The position numbers and the translations under genes are program-made. Positions 54,895-64,000 of a DNA stretch of 64,000 nt are shown here, piece after piece. The stretch lies in NCBI GenBank assembly GCA_024641505.1, contig JAHECY010000012.1, positions 1 through 64,000 of the forward strand, given 5' to 3'. The notes below the pieces were generated by a model. It was not told the DNA's origin. It saw only the letters and a program-made list of their open reading frames with translations, and did no database searches. The stretch is from Gammaproteobacteria bacterium (lineage in GTDB: Bacteria > Pseudomonadota > Gammaproteobacteria > SG8-11). Within the stretch, counting starts at the first letter, position 1. Every line of letters starts with the position of its first letter.

Positions 54895-55638
54895 TCAGTC
54901 GCACACATCCTGTGCGCTGGGTTTACAGCGTTTGTGGTCCACCCAGGTGGCGTTGCCCAGTGGCGTATTTGACAAGATAATGCCCGTGATGTCGGCACCG
55001 ACCAGGGATGCGCGGGTGAGGTCGGCGCCGGTAAAGTCACTGTCGGTCAATACGGCACCCTCAAAGCTAGCCTGTTGCAACTGCGCGCCTCGAAAACGGG
55101 CGCCTTCAGCCATGGCGCTATCGAATATCGCTTTATTTGCAAGGGCAGCGCTGAAGTCGGCGTCGTTGATAACGGCCTGTTCGAAATTACTGTTCTCAAG
55201 GCTGCAATGATTAAAGCGGGCGCGATTAAGCTTGCTGTCATAAAATCGGCTGTTGTTACCCTTGCAATTTTCAAGGTTAACGTTGTTCAATAAGGCACGA
55301 TCAAAACGCGCGCTATGAAAGCTGGCATCATGTAAATCAGCGTCCCTAAGATCGGCCCGTACCAGGCGGGCATTGTCCAGGCGCGCGCCGACAAACTGGG
55401 CGCCTTGTAAATTAGCCTGTTCAAGATCGGCGCCGCTGAGATTGGCGCCCTGAAAATTGGTTCCCGCCAATACCGCTTCCTTGAGGATCGCATTCCGTAG
55501 ATCGTGGTGGTTGAAATCCCGCTTGCTGAGATCACAGCCATACCAGTTGACTTTTGGAGCGGGAGCATCGGTACAGGCCGCATTGACCGGCAAGTGCCAG
55601 CATAGTAACGTGAGTAGAAGTGGTATTTTTATCCGCAT
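54895..55638 (-). CDS. Exported pentapeptide-repeat protein
   Basis: A 247-residue protein with a signal peptide (MRIKIPLLLTLLCWHLPVNA), then about 35 tandem A(D/N)LxX repeats forming a right-handed quadrilateral beta-helix (GANLSGADLEQANLQGAQFVGARLDNARLVRADLRDADLHDASF). The paired cysteines C22/C35 near the start and C239/C246 at the end may cap the helix by disulfides. Cytosolic relatives mimic DNA and protect gyrase; this one is exported, so that role is excluded. Its function is unknown. No clear ribosome binding site. Confidence 0.88.
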   Translation of the reverse strand: MRIKIPLLLTLLCWHLPVNAACTDAPAPKVNWYGCDLSKRDFNHHDLRNAILKEAVLAGTNFQGANLSGADLEQANLQGAQFVGARLDNARLVRADLRDADLHDASFHSARFDRALLNNVNLENCKGNNSRFYDSKLNRARFNHCSLENSNFEQAVINDADFSAALANKAIFDSAMAEGARFRGAQLQQASFEGAVLTDSDFTGADLTRASLVGADITGIILSNTPLGNATWVDHKRCKPSAQDVCD

Positions 55639-55674
55639 GTAATAACAACTGCCATAACGCCATGTTCCTTGTTG

Positions 55675-58600
55675 TTAGCCTGTGATGCGTTGATCCGGAA
55701 ACATCCTCGTCGGATCACGTTGTTGCAACCACTGCAGCATGGTTGCCGCTGGCAGTGGTTCGCTAATGAAGTTTCCCTGAGCTTCGTCGCAGTCTTGTTG
55801 CTCCAGAAAGCGCAATTGTTCCACATTCTCCACACCTTCGGCAATAACACGAATATTAAGGCTCTTGGCCAGCGCGATGATGGCGCCCGAGATCGCGGCA
55901 TCGTCGGAATTTCGAGGGAGGTCCTGAATGAATGAACGATCGATCTTCAGGGTGTCCAGCGGGATACGTTTCAGGTAAGTGAGGGATGAATAGCCGGTGC
56001 CGAAATCATCGATGGATATCTTGATGCCTATTTGCTGTAAACGATTGAGCACCAGGCGGGTGCGTGTCGAATCTTCAAGTAACGAGCTTTCCGTGAGCTC
56101 CAGTTTAAGGAATTCGGGGGACAGTCCCACTTCACCCAAGATGCCCTCAATGTCATGAGCAATACCCGGTTGAAACACTTGCTGCGGTGACATATTGACA
56201 GACATGCGTAACGGTCCGATGCCTTGAGCGATCCACTGACGTACCTGATTGCAGGCGGTGCGAATCACCCATAAACCGATGGGTACGATCAATCCGGTTT
56301 TTTCCGCCAGCGGAATGAATTGATTGGGAGCAATCAAGCCCATATCCGGGTGACGCCAGCGCAACAGAGCCTCCAGGCCCGCCACCTGGCCATTGTTCAG
56401 AGCCACTTGTGGCTGGTAATGCAGTTCCAGCTCGTTACGCTCCAACGCATAGCGTAATGCGTTTTCATATAACAGGTGTTCCAGCGCCCGTGTGTTCATG
56501 TCGGTGGTGTAGTACTGGTAAGAATCCCGTCCATGCTCTCGGGCGCGGCGCAGGGCTGACTGGGAATGCTGTAATATGTCTGCCGTGTTGCCGGCATCCG
56601 CCGGAAATATGGATATACCAATGCATGCGCTGCAGAATACTTCATGATTACCGAGCGTGTAGGCATTCTTGAGTATTTTGCGTATATGCTGCACCATCCA
56701 GGCAGCGTCATTGCCTCCCTGTAACTGTTCCATGATGACGCAAAACTCGTCACCGCTGAGACGGGCCAGGGTATCGTCTGGTCGCAAGGCGGCTTGTAAT
56801 CGCTGGCTGACTTCACGCAATAATTGATCGCCGAAAACATGGCCCAGCGATTCGTTGATGCTTTTGAAATTGTCCAGATCCAGGCTCAGCAACGCGACCA
56901 TCTGGTTGCTGCGTTGCGCTCGACCAATGGCCTGCTGCAGGTGTTGCTGGAACAGATTCCGGTTCGGCAGCCCGGTGAGGGTGTCAAAGTTAGTGACTTT
57001 GAGCAGGAATTGCTCCGTGCGGCGTCGTTCAGTAATGTCCTGCAAGGTGCCATGCATATTGATGGCGACGCCGTTGGCATCGAATTTGATGATGCCGCGC
57101 TCCTGTAGAATGCGCTCCTGACCGTCGGGACGTATCAGACGATACTCCACCAGGTAAGGTTGACGGTTGGCATGGGCGATCTTGACTGCGGTTGCCAGCA
57201 GCGGGCGGTCGTCTTCGTGCACCAGGTCGCGATAGTCAGCATTATTGGGTGTGTGCCGCTGTTTATCCAGCCCGATGATGTGATACACCTCGTCGGACCA
57301 ATATTGGGGAGCCAGACTTTCGCCATCACGCCATTCGCACGTCCAATTGCCAAGATGGGCGATTTTCTGGGCTTCGGCGAGCAGGGTTCTGCTGTTGCGC
57401 AATTGTTGTTCTGTGTGTTTGAGGTCGGTTATATCCGTGGCGATACCGGTAATGTCGCAACGGCCATCGGTGCCGACGATGCCGGGTTTATAGCAGAATT
57501 CGAATACTCGCTGGCCGATGGTTTCGATGGCGGAGAACTCTTCTCCCGTGAGGGCGCGTTGCATGTTGTCCAGCAGTGTCTGATGATTCGGGAAACAGGA
57601 GGTGATATTTCTGCCAATCAACTGCCCACTCTTGATGCGAATATTGGTCAAGCCCCGGCCTTCCGCAAGTTCCACGGTACCGTCCGCGGCAATGGCGAAG
57701 AGGATGATGGGTACATTGTTAACGATGCTGGTCAGGTGTTCCTGCGTGCGCTGCTTTTCCGCCTGGGAATTCACATAGTCGGTTACGTCGTCAAAAGCCA
57801 GTAGTAGACCGGACAAGTTCTTGTCGGTACTGCCCAAGGCGGTCACCGACCAGTCGAAAAAGGCGGGCTTATTGCGGCGCGGGTTATGCGCGAAAGTTTC
57901 GTGGTAGAAACTGCGATTGCCGCCATTCTCGATCATTTCCCGCAGCAGCACAATCCTGTCACGGAGCGCCGGGATTTCAGCAATGCTGCGGCCGGTCAAC
58001 GGTCTGGTATCCGGGGAAAAACTTTCAATAAACGCCCGGTTTGCGGTGACAAACACCAAATGGCGATCAAGGTAGGCGATATGAATCGGTGTATGGGTAA
58101 ACACGGATTCCAGAATTTGATTGGTACGGCGCAATTGATCCGCGGTGCGGCTGTGTTCCTTGATCTGCTCTTCGAGAATATAGGTGGTTTGTTCGACGGT
58201 GAGCGCTCGTTCGCGCACCAGTTGGCGCAATTCTTCCTTGGAGCGCGCACTCAGGTTTCGCGTATCTTTGGCCGGTGCCGGGGTGGCGGTCCCTGAGATG
58301 CCGATAATCGTGTGCGTTTTGTCGCGCAGATAATTCAAATCCAGAGATACCGTGATGGTCTGTTGCTGATGTGTCCGGAACTGAATATTGACTTCCGGAA
58401 TGGCCTTGTTGGCGATGTCCCGACAATAATGATGAAGTTTGGTCAGCTCCACCGCGTTCGCCGCCAATGACCAAAAAGTCATGCCCGTCAGGGACTGCTT
58501 CGGGTAGCCGAATATACTGCAGAAGCGCTGATTGCAGTATTTTATCTGGCCCAGGTTGTTGCATTCAAAAATGCCCACCGGCAGAGCGTCGAGTAGTTGT

Positions 58601-59034
58601 TGCAAATGCTCGCCGTCATTTATCGATTGCATCATGATCGAAGGCGATGTCGATGCCGGTTTCTGTTCAGCGGTTACCTGCAGGAAATAATAATTATTCT
58701 GGTCTGCTGCGCGCCAGATATGCAGCACTACCGGGAACATCTTACCGTCCTTGTGGCGGCCTAAAACCTGGTGGCGCTTGGGCTGGGCCGAATTTTCATG
58801 TCCTGCGTCGGACAGCAGAGATGGCAGGGAACCGCTGGAGGAAACGATGATAATGTCTGAAGTTTTGCCCACCAGCTCACTGGTAGTGAAGCCAAATATG
58901 CCCTCGGCGTTGAGATTCGCTTCCATGATGATGCCGTTGGCGTCACACACGAGAACACCGCTGTCCGGCCGGTAGGCGATTACGCCTCTCACGGATTGCT
59001 GCAATAGACTGTGGTCTTTGCGCAGGAGATCCAT
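55675..59034 (-). CDS. Multi-PAS GGDEF-EAL signalling protein
   Basis: A 1119-residue cytosolic protein with about five PAS domains (starting near 10, 140, 300, 430 and 560; e.g. ALPVGIFECNNLGQIKYCNQRF and VNNVPIILFAIAADGTVEL), then GGDEF and EAL domains. The GGDEF signature reads SGDEF (near 757-761), with an inhibitory RPDD site five residues before it. The EAL domain has E888 in LEALLRWRHP, LTESSLLED and DDFGTGYSSL-x-YLK, with all catalytic acidic residues visible. It should degrade c-di-GMP, and diguanylate cyclase activity remains possible as SGDEF is tolerated. The PAS set suggests redox, light or ligand input. No membrane segment. Confidence 0.9.
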   Translation of the reverse strand: MDLLRKDHSLLQQSVRGVIAYRPDSGVLVCDANGIIMEANLNAEGIFGFTTSELVGKTSDIIIVSSSGSLPSLLSDAGHENSAQPKRHQVLGRHKDGKMFPVVLHIWRAADQNNYYFLQVTAEQKPASTSPSIMMQSINDGEHLQQLLDALPVGIFECNNLGQIKYCNQRFCSIFGYPKQSLTGMTFWSLAANAVELTKLHHYCRDIANKAIPEVNIQFRTHQQQTITVSLDLNYLRDKTHTIIGISGTATPAPAKDTRNLSARSKEELRQLVRERALTVEQTTYILEEQIKEHSRTADQLRRTNQILESVFTHTPIHIAYLDRHLVFVTANRAFIESFSPDTRPLTGRSIAEIPALRDRIVLLREMIENGGNRSFYHETFAHNPRRNKPAFFDWSVTALGSTDKNLSGLLLAFDDVTDYVNSQAEKQRTQEHLTSIVNNVPIILFAIAADGTVELAEGRGLTNIRIKSGQLIGRNITSCFPNHQTLLDNMQRALTGEEFSAIETIGQRVFEFCYKPGIVGTDGRCDITGIATDITDLKHTEQQLRNSRTLLAEAQKIAHLGNWTCEWRDGESLAPQYWSDEVYHIIGLDKQRHTPNNADYRDLVHEDDRPLLATAVKIAHANRQPYLVEYRLIRPDGQERILQERGIIKFDANGVAINMHGTLQDITERRRTEQFLLKVTNFDTLTGLPNRNLFQQHLQQAIGRAQRSNQMVALLSLDLDNFKSINESLGHVFGDQLLREVSQRLQAALRPDDTLARLSGDEFCVIMEQLQGGNDAAWMVQHIRKILKNAYTLGNHEVFCSACIGISIFPADAGNTADILQHSQSALRRAREHGRDSYQYYTTDMNTRALEHLLYENALRYALERNELELHYQPQVALNNGQVAGLEALLRWRHPDMGLIAPNQFIPLAEKTGLIVPIGLWVIRTACNQVRQWIAQGIGPLRMSVNMSPQQVFQPGIAHDIEGILGEVGLSPEFLKLELTESSLLEDSTRTRLVLNRLQQIGIKISIDDFGTGYSSLTYLKRIPLDTLKIDRSFIQDLPRNSDDAAISGAIIALAKSLNIRVIAEGVENVEQLRFLEQQDCDEAQGNFISEPLPAATMLQWLQQRDPTRMFPDQRITG

Positions 59035-59209
59035 CGGTACCTTGCGGAGTTGAGTACAGGAGCGGGTATTTTAAATCAATTTCTATCCCGTGTGGTGATT
59101 TAATCCTCACCATCCGCCATCCAGACAGCTTTTGGCTTTAATTGTAGGGGAAGGGGGTCATTACCTCAATTTAACTGCAATTATCACTTTCGTCACCAGG
59201 CACCAGCTT

Positions 59210-60082
59210 TTATTTCTGCCCGGTGGCAATGGGCTCTATAAAAAACAGCACGGGGTCGATGCGTGTATTATTCAGGCTGACGCTCCAATGTAAATGCGGC
59301 CCCGTCGCCCGCCCTGTTTTGCCCACGGTTCCCAGGCGTTGGCCGGCCCGCACGTTGTCGCCGTTGCTCACGGTGATGGTATCCATATGGCAATACATAC
59401 TGATCAAGCCCTGCCCGTGATCGATAAACACGGTGTTGCCATTGAAAAAGAAGTTACCTGTCACCACAACTTTGCCGGCGGCAGGGGCGTCAATGGGCGT
59501 ACCGATTTGCGCCGCGATGTCCAGCCCCGAGTGTGGGTTACGCGGTTCATTATTGAAAAAGCGACGCAATCCGAAGGGGCTGCTCAAACGCCCCTGAACC
59601 GGTAGCGCGAACCGTCCGGGTACCTCCGCATTGTCGGTCCAGGTAGCGAAGGCCGCGTTCATCAACGCGCTTTCGCCGCGGATACGTTTGAGATCTTTCG
59701 CCGTGGGATTGACATGGCGTTTATTTTTCAGGGTAAGGTACTGAGCCTCGTATTCCTTGGCGCTGACCATAAAAGAGAAATGTTGCCGCGCCGCACCCTG
59801 CACAACTTCGATGGTTTGTCGGCCAGGCTCGGTGCTCAGGGGAATGCCGACCACTGCGTGCCATACATCGTCTACTTTCTTGACCATGATGCGTACGTCG
59901 CCGTAGTGAGCTTCCGGTAGTGCTGTTGCGTCGAGTCCGACAAGGGCGATGATGGCGATGCCGCCCGGGACGGCATTCTGTTGCGGCAATTCACTAAGCG
60001 TTGCAACTGCCCCATGAGCCATGGTGAGCAGGCTGATTGCCACGATACCCCGGCATAACTGCCGGCATACTGAGTTATTCAT
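59210..60082 (-). CDS. M23-family (LytM) peptidase
   Basis: A protein of about 290 residues with a signal peptide (CRGIVAISLLTMAHGAVA). An N-terminal beta-domain (PGGIAIIALVGLDATALPEAHYGDVRIMVKKVDDVWHAVVGIPL) precedes a C-terminal LytM domain with zinc-binding PHSGLDIAAQIGTPIDAPAAGKVVVTGNFFFNGNTVFIDHGQGLISMYCHMD and GPHLHWSVSLN; all the His and Asp ligands are present. It probably cuts peptidoglycan cross-links or septal glycan. The preferred start, ATG at 60082, overlaps the last 8 bases of xseA (ATGAATAA), implying translational coupling; the track start lies 19 codons upstream inside xseA. Confidence 0.9.
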   Translation of the reverse strand: MNNSVCRQLCRGIVAISLLTMAHGAVATLSELPQQNAVPGGIAIIALVGLDATALPEAHYGDVRIMVKKVDDVWHAVVGIPLSTEPGRQTIEVVQGAARQHFSFMVSAKEYEAQYLTLKNKRHVNPTAKDLKRIRGESALMNAAFATWTDNAEVPGRFALPVQGRLSSPFGLRRFFNNEPRNPHSGLDIAAQIGTPIDAPAAGKVVVTGNFFFNGNTVFIDHGQGLISMYCHMDTITVSNGDNVRAGQRLGTVGKTGRATGPHLHWSVSLNNTRIDPVLFFIEPIATGQK

Positions 60083-61433
60083 CGTATTTCTCCGCCACGG
60101 TGCATACGAGCCGACCGCGAGCCAATCTGGCTTCGACATTATGACCTACGGTTATATCATCGGCCTGACGCAGCACTTTTTTATCTTCCGCCCGAATTAC
60201 AATGGCATAACCCCGGTCCAGGGTCGCGAGCGGACTGACCGTGTGCAGGGCCTGGCTTGTTTTAAGCAGATGCTGCTGATGAGACTCCAGGGCGCGGTTC
60301 ACGGACCGGTGCAGTCGCGTATGCAGCCGTTGCAGGTCTTTGCCCAGATAATCCAGAGTATGCGCGGGTGATTGCATCCACAATTGACGTTGCAAGCTGT
60401 CGATGCGGTGCCGGCGATTGCGCGCCAGGTTAGCCCATGCCTGAAGCCGCCGTTGCTCCAGTTCATCGAGTCGCTGGGATTGCTGCAGCAAGCGGCTGCG
60501 GGGATGGATCAGGGCTTTGCGGGTCGCCGCCAGACGCAGGCGCCGGCTTTTCACTTGGTGCGACAGTATGCGTTCCAGGCGTTGTAGTTTTTGTTCGAGA
60601 TTGGCCAGCCATTGCGCCTGGTCGGGAACGACCAGCTCCGCGGCCGCGGACGGTGTGGGTGCACGCTGGTCGGCGACGAAATCCGCAATAGTAAAATCGA
60701 CCTCGTGGCCGATACCGGTAACCACCGGTACCCGACACCGGAACAGGGTGCGCGCGACGATTTCTTCGTTAAAGGGCCAGAGATCCTCCAGCGAGCCACC
60801 GCCTCGCGCCAGAATCAATACGTCACACACACCGTGGCGCTGGGCGGTTTCCAGCGCGGCGCAGATCTCCTTGGCGGCGCCATTGCCTTGAACTGTGCAG
60901 GGGTAAACGATCACCGGCACTGCCGGGAAACGTCGCCGCAGCACCTGGCAGATGTCGCGGATAGCGGCTCCGCTCGGCGAGGTGATTACGCCGATGGCCT
61001 TTGGTAACGATGGCAGGGCGTGTTTATGGGTTGCGGCGAATAAGCCTTCTTTTTGCAGGCGATTTTTCAATTCTTCAAATGCGCGTTGCAAGGCACCACT
61101 GCCGGCGGTTTCCATGCTTTCTATCACTAACTGGTAATCACCCCGCGGTTCGTAGAGGCTTAACCGAGCGCGTACCAGGACTTGCATGCCGGCCTCTGGT
61201 TTAAAGTCGACGAAACGGTTTAGGCCTTTAAACATGGCGCATCTGACCTGCGCCTGGGAATCTTTGAGCGTGAAATACCAGTGTCCCGAGGACGGCCGAG
61301 AGAAGTTGGTGAGTTCACCTTCCACCCAAACGAGAGGAAAATGTTGCGCCAGCACGGCGTGCACAGCGCTATTCAGTCGGGAAACCGAGTAAATTTCCCG
61401 TTGGGAGGCAGTAACGTCGGCGGTGGTGGTCAT
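60075..61433 (-). CDS. xseA: Exodeoxyribonuclease VII large subunit
   Basis: A 452-residue XseA, the catalytic subunit that degrades single-stranded DNA. It has an OB-fold N-terminus (YSVSRLNSAVHAVLAQHFPLVWVEGELTNFSRPSSGHWYFTLKD), a catalytic core with GVITSPSGAAIRDI, ILARGGGSLEDLWPFNEE and VVTGIGHEVDFTIADFVADQRAPTPSAAAE, and a long helical C-terminus (YGKDLQRL-type coiled coil, about 270-400). Start ATG; AGGAA lies unusually close to it (about 1 base). The xseB gene is not adjacent. The upstream terminator at 61443-61478 marks the end of the previous transcript. Confidence 0.94.
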   Translation of the reverse strand: MTTTADVTASQREIYSVSRLNSAVHAVLAQHFPLVWVEGELTNFSRPSSGHWYFTLKDSQAQVRCAMFKGLNRFVDFKPEAGMQVLVRARLSLYEPRGDYQLVIESMETAGSGALQRAFEELKNRLQKEGLFAATHKHALPSLPKAIGVITSPSGAAIRDICQVLRRRFPAVPVIVYPCTVQGNGAAKEICAALETAQRHGVCDVLILARGGGSLEDLWPFNEEIVARTLFRCRVPVVTGIGHEVDFTIADFVADQRAPTPSAAAELVVPDQAQWLANLEQKLQRLERILSHQVKSRRLRLAATRKALIHPRSRLLQQSQRLDELEQRRLQAWANLARNRRHRIDSLQRQLWMQSPAHTLDYLGKDLQRLHTRLHRSVNRALESHQQHLLKTSQALHTVSPLATLDRGYAIVIRAEDKKVLRQADDITVGHNVEARLARGRLVCTVAEKYDE

Positions 61434-61442
61434 TTCCTGGAG

Positions 61443-61478
61443 AAAAAAAACAGGCTGTCATGGGACGCCATGACAGCC
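61443..61478 (-). terminator. Rho-independent terminator after SoxK-like lipoprotein
   Basis: On the minus strand GGCTGTCATGG, short loop CGTC, CCATGACAGCC, TG, then TTTTTTTT. An 11-bp perfect stem lies between the SoxK-like lipoprotein gene and xseA. Confidence 0.9.
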
Positions 61479-61502
61479 CGGATCATGTGTTTCCCGTCTG
61501 TG

Positions 61503-61844
61503 TTAGTACAGCCAGGGTTTGGCGTTCATCTGGCTGTGAGCCTGCTGAGTCGCCATTTTTCCATGAGATTCGGCTTTCTTGGCCAGTTTCATCGCTGTAT
61601 CGAGGTCGCCCTTGCTGGCCGCAGCCTTGGCTTCCTGGATTACTTTGTCGGTATCACGCCACAAACCACCCATGGTGGCGGCTTCACTATTCGCGGCTTC
61701 GGCCGCGGCGATCGCAGCTTCTACCCCGTCCTTGCTGGCACCGCCACTGCTGGACGCCATATTTCCGCTCGCACCACCACCGGTGGATGCGCAACCTGCT
61801 GATGCTAAAACCGCTGCTACCAGTAATATCCAGATTATTCTCAT
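61503..61844 (-). CDS. Small lipoprotein resembling SoxXA-binding (SoxK-like) protein
   Basis: A 113-residue lipoprotein: signal with ASAGC lipobox (Cys18), Gly/Ser-rich linker, then a helical pair EAAIAAAEAANSEAATMGGLWRDTDKVIQEAKAAASKGDLDTAMKLAKKAESHGKMATQQAHSQ. The spacing around WRDT and the KA-x3-GD-x3-A-x-x-LA repeat is similar to the SoxXA-binding/SoxK family I know from sulfur-oxidising bacteria; this is a resemblance, not proof. No soxXA or other sox gene lies in the window. An alternative is a general Lpp-like outer-membrane lipoprotein. The ribosome binding site GGAGG is strong, and a perfect terminator follows. Confidence 0.6.
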   Translation of the reverse strand: MRIIWILLVAAVLASAGCASTGGGASGNMASSSGGASKDGVEAAIAAAEAANSEAATMGGLWRDTDKVIQEAKAAASKGDLDTAMKLAKKAESHGKMATQQAHSQMNAKPWLY

Positions 61845-61943
61845 GCGTACTACCCTCCATTACTTTTTCTAAAGAGTTTAAAGATTTGGTGACGACTTGG
61901 GTGATTTACCGGCAGTTCGAAAAATTTATTTCCGAATGAGGCG

Positions 61944-61973
61944 TTTACCCGATTTGGATCATTCTTCTATAAT
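61944..61973 (+). promoter_or_regulatory. Sigma70 promoter of guaB
   Basis: TTTACC, 18 bases, TATAAT, located about 60 bases before the guaB start codon. The -10 box is perfect and the -35 box has four of six matches. Confidence 0.5.
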
Positions 61974-61977
61974 GTGA

Positions 61978-63492
<1,515 letters not shown>

Positions 63493-63500
63493 GTGATTAC

Positions 63501-64000
63501 ATGACCAATATTCACAGCGACCGCATCCTGATTCTGGATTTCGGCTCCCAATACACGCAACTGATCGGCCGGCGCGTACGTGAAGCCGGCGTCTATTGTG
63601 AAATTCATCCTTTCGATATGGAGAGCGGCGCGCTGCAGGGGTTTGCACCCAAGGGCATCATCCTGTCCGGCGGACCGGAATCGGTAACCGGTGCCGGTTC
63701 ACCTCAAGCCCCCGCGCAGGTATTTTCCCTGAATGTGCCGGTGCTGGGGATATGCTATGGCATGCAAACCATGGCGGCTCAGTTGGGTGGGGCCGTGTCC
63801 AGTTCTGATAAACGGGAATACGGTTATGCCCAGGTGCGCGCGCACGGCCATTCCCGCTTGCTGTCGGATATCGAAGACCATACCGGGCCCAAGGGCGAGG
63901 GCTTGCTGGATGTGTGGATGAGTCACGGCGACCGCGTGGACGTGTTACCCGCCGGTTTTAAAGCGATTGCCAGTACCGAAAGCGCTCCCTTGGCGGGCAT
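63501..64000 (+). CDS. guaA: GMP synthase (glutamine-hydrolysing), truncated by window end
   Basis: The N-terminal 166 residues of GuaA, which makes GMP from XMP, ATP and glutamine. ATG at 63501 ([37 protein letters not shown]) starts the class I glutaminase domain, with [11 protein letters not shown] and the nucleophile Cys in [16 protein letters not shown] and the [12 protein letters not shown] motif. The ORF is open at the window edge, so it is missing from the track. Coupled to guaB. Confidence 0.95.
   Translation, partial: MTNIHSDRILILDFGSQYTQLIGRRVREAGVYCEIHPFDMESGALQGFAPKGIILSGGPESVTGAGSPQAPAQVFSLNVPVLGICYGMQTMAAQLGGAVSSSDKREYGYAQVRAHGHSRLLSDIEDHTGPKGEGLLDVWMSHGDRVDVLPAGFKAIASTESAPLAG

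Noticed and set aside
61503-61844. Full sox sulfur-oxidation locus
   Set aside because: Only one SoxK-like lipoprotein is present; no soxX, A, Y, Z or B in the window.

Overview
The window looks like a chromosomal segment of a free-living gammaproteobacterium. The evidence is a BamC lipoprotein gene next to dapA, a GcvR-type ACT repressor, long single-chain PurL, MltF, a PBP1b-type mrcB, XseA, guaB-guaA, a GlyGly-CTERM protein and the TIGR03546/TIGR03545 pair. Several c-type cytochromes and a SoxK-like lipoprotein suggest a respiratory or sulfur-oxidising lifestyle such as that of Chromatiales relatives; the taxonomy is inference. I see no rRNA, tRNA, CRISPR array, prophage or intact insertion sequence.

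Layout. 0-17 kb: an HD-domain hydrolase, mltF, asparagine synthetase, a large membrane protein related to M48 peptidases but lacking key metal ligands, a 33-residue peptide made only of Gly and Met, an NlpC/P60 lipoprotein, mrcB with a TPR lipoprotein, endonuclease V, a beta-propeller GlyGly-CTERM protein and a porin. 17.2-18.1 kb: a gene-free mosaic of palindromic and dispersed repeats, with relatives near 0.2, 1.3 and 53.9 kb. 18.2-27.1 kb: a periplasmic redox island with a tetraheme lipoprotein built by tandem duplication, a secreted helical protein, an outer-membrane barrel, a 23-residue membrane peptide, a diheme cytochrome fused to a formylglycine-generating-enzyme (FGE)-like domain, a second FGE-like protein, an alkaline-phosphatase-superfamily enzyme and a monoheme lipoprotein.

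27.3-44.7 kb: putA, the TIGR03546/TIGR03545 pair with an FGGY kinase, a TPR protein and a lipoprotein, an RND efflux pair, a LysR regulator, an AI-2E family transporter and a hemerythrin-like protein. 44.7-53.8 kb is a housekeeping stretch: bcp and gcvR on the minus strand, and dapA-bamC-MBL hydrolase-purC-purL on the plus strand. 53.9-64 kb: small proteins, a pentapeptide-repeat protein, a five-PAS GGDEF-EAL protein, xseA coupled to an M23 peptidase, a SoxK-like lipoprotein and guaB-guaA, with guaA cut by the window end.

The least ordinary elements are the Gly/Met micropeptide with a perfect Shine-Dalgarno (SD) sequence, the cytochrome-FGE fusion with its duplicated tetraheme neighbour, and the palindromic repeat family in which two copies have different but internally complementary long stems. 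All coordinates, starts and motifs were read by eye from the sequence and ORF track; no homology search was run.
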